Part shown: positions 6,481 through 10,956 of the stretch, piece by piece | Layout of the letters: each line of letters opens with the position of its first letter | Position numbering within the stretch: position 1 is the first letter of the stretch | DNA from: JBBQIY01 sp964618405 | Lineage (GTDB): Bacteria; Verrucomicrobiota; Kiritimatiellia; RFP12; UBA3636 | NCBI GenBank assembly: GCA_964618405.1 | Contig: CAZUAY010000129.1 | Location: forward strand, 1 to 10,956 | DNA: 10,956 nt | Direction: 5' to 3' | Position numbers and translations under genes: made by a program | Notes under the pieces: model-generated | Told to the model about the DNA's origin: nothing | Seen by the model: only the letters and a program-made list of their open reading frames with translations | Database searches by the model: none

Positions 6481-7521
6481 ATGAGAGTTAGTTTTAATTT
6501 TGGATTGGTCACCGCTGTGGTTTTAGCCGCATGTTGCGGTAATGTCACGGGCGAAATTTTCGACCCGCTTTTTAAGGTCACCTCTGTTGTTGGAGATGTC
6601 AAGGTCTTTCGGCCCGGTAGCGATGCTCCTGAGAAGGTTTTGGAAGCTCACGCTTATCCATACGGCTCACGACTCGTCGTGAGCAAGTGGGACGGGAAGG
6701 CCAGAACCGCGAAACCGGAATTGAATTTTTCTTTGTCGGCTGATCATAAGTTCAAGCTTGCGGAAGGATCCGACTTGGCGATCATAAACGGCGAGGGCGA
6801 CGATTCCCAAAAAATGATTTTCGATCTTGCGTCAGGAAAACTCAAAACCTTTATTTCGGTAAGTACGGTTAAGACGGGCGGAGCTGGCGACGCGCTGATT
6901 GAAGCTGGGATCAACGCGATCATCGTGAAGACTCCGCTTGCTGACTGCTTCAAGCTGACAGAGCGCAATGAGATTGGCGTCGATTATGACGGAAAAAATT
7001 ATTCAATCTTCTTCGCCACAGAAAGTGGCACCATGGAAGTGTCAGGTCCACAATTCAAAATAAACTCAATGCGGCGCAATGCGGCTGTGGAGATCTTTGG
7101 CAACAAAGACTATACGCGAATTACCAACGTCGCAGGCGAATTTTTGGGTGTCATAGAAAAGGGCATCGATGCGACGGAAGTCGTTTCGTTCAAACTCCGA
7201 TGCGTGGTAAAGATCTGGCGGCGGTATGCGGAGATAGGTGGAAAAATGGCCGTTTCGGTAATGACAGCCTATCCGGATGGGACTATTAATTCATACGCCT
7301 ATTTACACGGTGAGAAGGCTGTTATTGATTCAGCAACGGTTTTGGCAGGAAAGGAGCCTGCAGCAGCCGCTGTGGAAGCGGCTCCGGAAGAGGCTCCACT
7401 TGATCTTGGTGCCGATGAACCTGCTGGTGAATCTATAGAGCCGACGACAGAAGCGGTTTCATCCGAAAAGCCGAAAACGCCAGCAGCGGGTGAACTCGAG
7501 GTTTTTAATTTCGATTGGTAA
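6481..7521 (+). CDS. Exported FecR-like domain protein, possible lipoprotein
   Basis: A 346-aa exported protein of unknown role. Residues 1-17 form a signal sequence ending in a lipobox-like VLAAC (Cys18), so it may be lipid-anchored; a second Cys follows. Residues 32-70 (VTSVVGDVKV, then KVLEAHAYPYGSRLVVSK) and the following beta-rich region to about 230 resemble FecR-type domains (inner-membrane/periplasmic sensor or scaffold modules), but the match is by pattern only. Residues 290-338 are rich in Ala, Glu and Pro and probably disordered; the protein ends in VFNFDW. CGGAGAA lies 10 nt upstream of the ATG, a weak, distant Shine-Dalgarno. No sigma factor or TonB receptor gene is adjacent, so a classical FecIR circuit is not supported. 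First gene of a two-gene unit with the Thr-rich protein. Confidence 0.7.
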   Translation: MRVSFNFGLVTAVVLAACCGNVTGEIFDPLFKVTSVVGDVKVFRPGSDAPEKVLEAHAYPYGSRLVVSKWDGKARTAKPELNFSLSADHKFKLAEGSDLAIINGEGDDSQKMIFDLASGKLKTFISVSTVKTGGAGDALIEAGINAIIVKTPLADCFKLTERNEIGVDYDGKNYSIFFATESGTMEVSGPQFKINSMRRNAAVEIFGNKDYTRITNVAGEFLGVIEKGIDATEVVSFKLRCVVKIWRRYAEIGGKMAVSVMTAYPDGTINSYAYLHGEKAVIDSATVLAGKEPAAAAVEAAPEEAPLDLGADEPAGESIEPTTEAVSSEKPKTPAAGELEVFNFDW

Positions 7522-7522
7522 T

Positions 7523-7537
7523 GGCTTTTGTAAAGCC
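7523..7537 (+). other. Small stem-loop between the two exported-protein genes
   Basis: GGCTTT-TGT-AAAGCC, a perfect 6-bp stem with a 3-nt loop, begins 1 nt after the FecR-like stop. No T run follows, so it is unlikely to terminate; it could modulate expression of the downstream gene or stabilise the upstream message. Confidence 0.3.
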
Positions 7538-7570
7538 TTGCAGCTTCCTAAAAATAAGCAGGAGATAAAT

Positions 7571-8326
7571 ATGAAAAGAATTGTTTTGATGATGGTTGTA
7601 TCGATTTTAGTTAGCTTCGTAGGGTACAATTTTATTGTCCCTGCAGGCTTCGCTGCCGAAACGGGTTCCGATCTTCTCGTGTCTCGTCAGTACATCGCAC
7701 TTGCGAGGATGCTTTCCGATAGCCAGGGGGATATCGATAAGGCAGTCGAAATAACCTCAAAAGCTGTGAGTTCTGTTGTCGCAAAGGGTAAAAATTACGA
7801 AGAGAAGCTTGCCCTTCTTTCAGAAATCTCAAGTTGCCTTGTTGCGGCTGTAGCGGATTGGAGCGATGCCGACAAAATTGTCATCGTCAGTACAATAGTC
7901 AAAAGTGCGCTTGCTCTTGCACCAGATGGAGATGAAGGCGATGCTGAGCGTATGGGGTTTGTTAGGCAGGTTTTTGCAGCATTGCGCTATGCTTCTTCAA
8001 ACTCAATATCACTCGTAAGTGCGCTTGAAGTCGTCCCAGAAAATCTTAAGGATGTCGCGACTTACGGAATTGAAAACGCCATTGCAGTTCTGGGCGCAAC
8101 TCGTGCCTGGCAGTGCAAAGACACCTATGATGCCGTCATCACTGCGCTCGGAGGCGAAGGTGCAGAGTTGCCTCGTCTTAGCGAAGCCATGATTGTGACC
8201 GTTTCAACGACGACAACGACATCGACATCGACAACGACGACAACGACAACGATTCCTGGCGCGGCAATTGGGCCTTCGCCAGTTTCGACGACAAAGCCTT
8301 CCCCGACACCTGTTGGACTGCGATAG
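7571..8326 (+). CDS. Secreted helical protein with Thr/Pro-rich C-terminal tail, function unknown
   Basis: A 251-aa protein without a family I recognise. Residues 1-28 are a typical signal peptide (MKR, hydrophobic core, cleavage probably after GFA at 28). Residues 35-205 are helix-rich with Ala, Val and Ser and a single Cys at 182. Residues 213-227 are fifteen consecutive Thr/Ser residues (13 Thr, 2 Ser), followed by a Pro/Ser/Thr tail (SPVSTTKPSPTP) with no domain after it. Such tails can be O-glycosylated or act as wall spacers, but there is no sorting motif here. The ATG at 7571 is chosen because AGGAGAT lies 7 nt upstream and the signal peptide begins there; an in-frame start at 7490 inside the previous gene is rejected. 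Probably co-transcribed with the FecR-like gene; a terminator follows. Confidence 0.75.
   Translation: MKRIVLMMVVSILVSFVGYNFIVPAGFAAETGSDLLVSRQYIALARMLSDSQGDIDKAVEITSKAVSSVVAKGKNYEEKLALLSEISSCLVAAVADWSDADKIVIVSTIVKSALALAPDGDEGDAERMGFVRQVFAALRYASSNSISLVSALEVVPENLKDVATYGIENAIAVLGATRAWQCKDTYDAVITALGGEGAELPRLSEAMIVTVSTTTTTSTSTTTTTTTIPGAAIGPSPVSTTKPSPTPVGLR
8207..8251 (+). repeat. ACR trinucleotide repeat encoding a Thr run
   Basis: Fifteen codons made only of ACG, ACA and TCG lie in a row, in frame with the Thr-rich protein. The DNA is a degenerate ACG/ACA microsatellite, so slippage would change tail length by whole residues without breaking the frame. Confidence 0.75.
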
Positions 8327-8344
8327 CGTATTTCGTGATCTGAA

Positions 8345-8384
8345 AGGCATCCCGTGATCAGCACCGGCGGGATGTCTCTTTTTT
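8345..8384 (+). terminator. Intrinsic terminator after the Thr-rich protein gene
   Basis: AGGCATCCCG (8345-8354) pairs with CGGGATGTCT (8368-8377) as a 10-bp stem with one G-U pair and a 13-nt loop, followed by CTTTTTT (8378-8384). It lies 19 nt past the stop at 8326 and ends the upstream operon. Confidence 0.88.
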
Positions 8385-8434
8385 GACACAGGCTTTCAAC
8401 CGCCTAGGTGCATAGCGAAAAAGAGGTTTCTTCC

Positions 8435-10078
8435 GTGTTTATCATAAAGTTCAACAACATGATCCGCAACAAGTGGATCTGGGGCGCATTCGCAACTATC
8501 GTGGCAGTGGCATTTGTGGGATCGGATATGTCATGTAGTCGAAAAAACAATGGAGATCCGGGAGCAGGTACTTTAGGTGGCGAGGCGGTGCCACGTGAGG
8601 ATTATGCATTGATGCGTCGCGCAGTGGCCTTCGAACGGGAGCAGGGTTCCAAGAAAATAGCGCAGCCCGAACGCGAGACGTGGGAACGGTTGGCCGCATT
8701 GAAAGTTGCTGCCCAGCTCGGCATTTCGGTTTCGGATCAGGAGCTCGTGAATTCCATCCATGCGGATAAGTCGTTCCACGATCAGAGCGGACTATTCAGT
8801 CCGATGGTATTCAAATTGATCTTGCAGCGCGCTGGCCTCACCACAAGACAATACGAGGAAATGGTCCGCAGGCAGATTACGCTTGCGCGGCTAGAAAAAA
8901 TTATTGCGGCTGCTGCATGGGTTCCGCCAGCCACCCTGGCCGAGCGCGTCCGCAGCTATACGGACTCTTTTACGCTTACCACCGCTATTTTGTCAAACAA
9001 ATTTGAAGCGGCGACGATGGAATTAACAGACGAAGACGTCTTGAAGTTCTACGAAGCGAATCAGGAGCGCTACCGACAGCCCGATATGCGACAGGTCGTT
9101 TACACCGTTTTCAAGGCCAAGGACTATCTCGGTGACGTCGCTGTCGAAGAGGACGAAGTAATCGATTTCTACGATTCGAACATCACGCGCTATGTGGAAA
9201 AGGGGACCAACGGAGTTGAGACCACAAAGCCGCTTGAGGAGGTTCGAAAGGCCATCGAGGATGAACTCGCGTCCGAAGCTTCGCAAGTGTTAGCCTATCG
9301 TGCCGCTGCCGATTTTTCTGATGTCTTCTTTACCAACACCACCGAAAGTCTTACGTTTGAAGCCGCCGCGGCCTCCCAGGGACTTTCTGTTCTCACGAGT
9401 CGCCTTTTTACGGCAACTTCTGCTCCGGTTCTCGCCGATTCTTCGCCTGTCTTCGTCGAAGCCGCTTTTGCATTGGATCCAGAGTCGCTCGTTAATCGAT
9501 TCAGCGAGGCCGTGAACGGCGGAGCGGAGTCGTATGTCATGGGGTTCTTTACCAACGTAGCCTCACGTATCTCCTCACTGGAGTCTATTCAGCCCCGCGT
9601 CAGGGCCGCTGCGCAGGCGGATGCTGCAGACGATGCCTTCCGTTCGGAATTGGACAAAGTGGCTGAAGCATTAGCGCTGGGCCCCGAATCGGATAAGACG
9701 TTTCGCGACACCGCTACTGAGCAGGGACTTTCCGTCAGTACCAACTTCGTTTTTTCTTTTATGACCGCCTACGGCAATTCTGAAGTACCTTCTGCTCGCT
9801 TTGTTGCTGAGAAAATGGCGGGGATGAACGCTGGCGAGATCTGTACGTCTCCGATTCCTGTCCCCGAAGGTGCTCTTTTCTTTCAAGTTCTCGAAAGAAC
9901 TCCTGGTGACTCGATGATGTACTCATCCATTAGAAATCAAGCTTTCGGAACACTCTTCACCGAGATCTCTGATCTCGTCTGGAGCGAATGGCGCGCGAGA
10001 ACGCTTTTGGAGATGAAGCCAGTTACCCAGTATCCATTAGATTCGGAAGTTACTGACGAATCGGCAGATGCGGAATAG
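8435..10078 (+). CDS. Membrane-anchored PpiD-like SurA_N foldase
   Basis: Likely an inner-membrane-anchored periplasmic chaperone. The 547-aa product starts MFIIKFNNMIRNKWIWGAFA, a short cytoplasmic stretch followed by one transmembrane helix (about 14-30), as in PpiD. A SurA/PpiD N-terminal region follows, with LAALKVAAQLGISVSDQELV, FSPMVFKLILQRAGLTTRQY and REDYALMRR-type helices (about 50-190). The rest (about 195-520) is acidic, with FYEANQERYRQPDMRQVVYTVF and FYDSNITRY. I see no clear parvulin signature such as GGDxGW, so catalytic isomerase activity is doubtful; it may be a chaperone only. The GTG at 8435 is preferred over a GTG at 8408, because GAGG lies 8 nt upstream and the product then begins like relatives. 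The rex gene follows 39 nt later. Confidence 0.75.
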   Translation: MFIIKFNNMIRNKWIWGAFATIVAVAFVGSDMSCSRKNNGDPGAGTLGGEAVPREDYALMRRAVAFEREQGSKKIAQPERETWERLAALKVAAQLGISVSDQELVNSIHADKSFHDQSGLFSPMVFKLILQRAGLTTRQYEEMVRRQITLARLEKIIAAAAWVPPATLAERVRSYTDSFTLTTAILSNKFEAATMELTDEDVLKFYEANQERYRQPDMRQVVYTVFKAKDYLGDVAVEEDEVIDFYDSNITRYVEKGTNGVETTKPLEEVRKAIEDELASEASQVLAYRAAADFSDVFFTNTTESLTFEAAAASQGLSVLTSRLFTATSAPVLADSSPVFVEAAFALDPESLVNRFSEAVNGGAESYVMGFFTNVASRISSLESIQPRVRAAAQADAADDAFRSELDKVAEALALGPESDKTFRDTATEQGLSVSTNFVFSFMTAYGNSEVPSARFVAEKMAGMNAGEICTSPIPVPEGALFFQVLERTPGDSMMYSSIRNQAFGTLFTEISDLVWSEWRARTLLEMKPVTQYPLDSEVTDESADAE

Positions 10079-10117
10079 CATTTTCACGGGCGCACTTCTT
10101 ATCGAGGTTGAGTCGTA

Positions 10118-10792
10118 GTGGACAGAATTAAACTCCCCAATACGCCTTCAATCCGGCGCATGCCCACCTACCTGCATAAGCTTATAGAATTGCGGGATGC
10201 GGGCGAGGTTTTTGTGTCGACGACGCTTGTCGCCGACTATATGAACCTCGACCCGATCATTGTCCGAAAAGACTTTGCACTCACCGGACTCGCTGGAATG
10301 CCCGGCGTAGGCTACAAGACCCATGAATTGATTGATGCCGTTCGCCATTTCCTAGGCTGGGATCGTGAACGACGTGCGTGCCTCATTGGCGCGGGTTCCC
10401 TCGGCAGTGCCTTGCTCGGCTATGAAGAATTTTTCGATTACGGGATGCGCATTGTAGCCGTCTTTGACTCCAACCCTACGAAAATTGGACGTTTTGTTCA
10501 CGGACATGAGGTTTTTGATGTTCGTTACATGCGAAAGATGGTCAAGCGGCTCAAGCCAGATTTCGCAATTTTATGTTTGCCGTCTTCTTGTGCGCAGATG
10601 GTTGCTGAGGAGCTCGTGGCCAGCGGCGTTAAAGCGTTTTGGAATTTCGCTAATGTTTCCTTGCAAATGCCGACGGGCATTATCGTGCAGCGGGAGGTCA
10701 TTGCGGGCGGCTTCGCACTCCTTTCTGCAAAATTACTTAAAGGAAAAACTTCACCGAAGAACACTTCTGACGCAGTTGCTGACTGTGACTAA
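10118..10792 (+). CDS. rex: Redox-sensing transcriptional repressor Rex
   Basis: Homodimeric DNA-binding repressor that senses the NADH/NAD+ ratio and releases DNA when NADH binds. The 224-aa product has the winged-helix DNA-binding domain at about 11-65 (RRMPTYLHKLIEL, then VSTTLVADYMNLDPIIVRKD and TGLAGMPGVGY) and a Rossmann NAD(H) domain with GAGSLGSAL (91-99) and VFDSN (115-119). It ends with the domain-swapped C-terminal helix region NFANVSLQMP and FALLSAKLL. The start is a GTG with GAGG 10 nt upstream; an ATG at 10160 (M15) would delete part of the winged helix. It probably shares a transcript with the PpiD-like gene. No Rex operator (TTGTGA-N6-TCACAA type) is seen in the window, so its targets are elsewhere. 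Confidence 0.93.
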   Translation: MDRIKLPNTPSIRRMPTYLHKLIELRDAGEVFVSTTLVADYMNLDPIIVRKDFALTGLAGMPGVGYKTHELIDAVRHFLGWDRERRACLIGAGSLGSALLGYEEFFDYGMRIVAVFDSNPTKIGRFVHGHEVFDVRYMRKMVKRLKPDFAILCLPSSCAQMVAEELVASGVKAFWNFANVSLQMPTGIIVQREVIAGGFALLSAKLLKGKTSPKNTSDAVADCD

Positions 10793-10793
10793 G

Positions 10794-10836
10794 TAATCGG
10801 TCAGTGACGGGGGGTGCCCCGTTGACTGCCCGATTA
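10794..10836 (+). terminator. Long imperfect palindrome directly after rex
   Basis: The left arm TAATCGGTCAGTGACGGGG and the right arm CCCCGTTGACTGCCCGATTA pair over about 17 bp with two mismatches and one bulge, leaving a loop of about 6 nt (GGGGTG region). It starts 1 nt after the rex stop. No T run follows, so it may be a factor-assisted terminator, an RNA-end stabiliser or an intergenic palindromic repeat. Confidence 0.5.
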
Positions 10837-10838
10837 CA

Positions 10839-10859
10839 GTTGCGAGTTGTGAGTTGTGA
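10839..10859. repeat. Three tandem GTTGYGA heptamers
   Basis: GTTGCGA GTTGTGA GTTGTGA run back to back at 10839-10845, 10846-10852 and 10853-10859. The period of 7 is not a multiple of 3, fitting non-coding DNA. Confidence 0.7.
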
Positions 10860-10870
10860 GGTTGGAGAGA

Positions 10871-10900
10871 GTGAGTAGTGCGTAGTGCGTAGTGAGTAGT
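10871..10900. repeat. GTGMGTA heptamer array, first block
   Basis: Four tandem units (GTGAGTA, GTGCGTA, GTGCGTA, GTGAGTA) plus GT. The block is preceded by AGAGA, as is the second block 64 bp later, so heptamer array and spacer together may form a larger repeat unit. Confidence 0.8.
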
Positions 10901-10905
10901 TTCCG

Positions 10906-10920
10906 CTGGGGGCACCCCAG
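10906..10920. repeat. Short GC-rich inverted repeat between the heptamer blocks
   Basis: CTGGGG-GCA-CCCCAG is a perfect 6-bp stem with a 3-nt loop. Its core GGGGCACCCC (10909-10918) is the exact reverse complement of GGGGTGCCCC (10811-10820) in the palindrome behind rex. Confidence 0.55.
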
Positions 10921-10934
10921 GCCCCCTGAAGAGA

Positions 10935-10956
10935 GTGAGTAGTGAGTAGTGCGTAG
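10935..10956. repeat. GTGMGTA heptamer array, second block, cut by window end
   Basis: GTGAGTA GTGAGTA GTGCGTA G runs to the last base, again preceded by AGAGA. The array probably continues beyond the window. No coding frame is seen from 10793 to the end. Confidence 0.75.

Noticed and set aside
8125..8389. Minus-strand ORFs rich in Val or Arg/Cys opposite the Thr tract.
   Set aside because: They are low-complexity shadows of the ACG/ACA repeat and extend into the terminator.
8383..8410. TTGACA at 8383-8388 as -35 of a promoter for the PpiD-like gene.
   Set aside because: The hexamer is formed by the terminator T run. No acceptable -10 lies 15-19 bp downstream (TAGGTG is the nearest), so it is left unannotated, although some promoter is needed after the terminator.

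Overview
The window looks like a chromosomal segment from a Gram-negative member of the PVC group, most likely Verrucomicrobiota/Kiritimatiellota. This is inferred from family style only: a BNR sialidase-like protein, a parallel beta-helix protein ending in a DLDGNPRI...VDMGCYE-type tail, two SurA/PpiD-type periplasmic foldases and a Rex repressor. No marker RNA is present, so the assignment is tentative.

Layout. (1) 47-1820, + strand, GC-rich accessory segment: a sialidase-like protein, then a parallel beta-helix coding region whose 5' part is missing. (2) 1821-3824, - strand: a surA-like foldase gene followed 2 nt later by ksgA, then a short coding-like stretch that breaks off where the accessory segment begins. 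(3) 3895-6325, + strand, diverging from surA: a SpoU/TrmH RNA methyltransferase, galU and nadD, packed tightly. nadD seems to start at a rare ATT codon overlapping the galU stop. (4) 6366-8384: a strong promoter-like sequence carrying a perfect 15-bp palindrome between its -35 and -10, driving a FecR-like exported protein and an exported protein with a Thr-rich tail, closed by a convincing intrinsic terminator. (5) 8435-10792: a membrane-anchored PpiD-like protein and the NADH/NAD+-sensing repressor Rex. (6) 10793-10956: non-coding DNA with a long imperfect palindrome and two arrays of 7-bp repeats that run off the window end.

How the genes fit together. Most of the core genes are housekeeping: ribosome maturation (KsgA, SpoU methyltransferase), nucleotide-sugar supply (GalU), NAD synthesis (NadD), NAD redox sensing (Rex) and envelope protein folding (SurA-like, PpiD-like). 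The least understood part is the FecR-like/Thr-rich pair with its own promoter and terminator. The most unusual part structurally is 1060-1935, where a beta-helix fragment lies between the end of a sialidase gene and a broken gene behind ksgA. This could be a real rearrangement or an assembly join.
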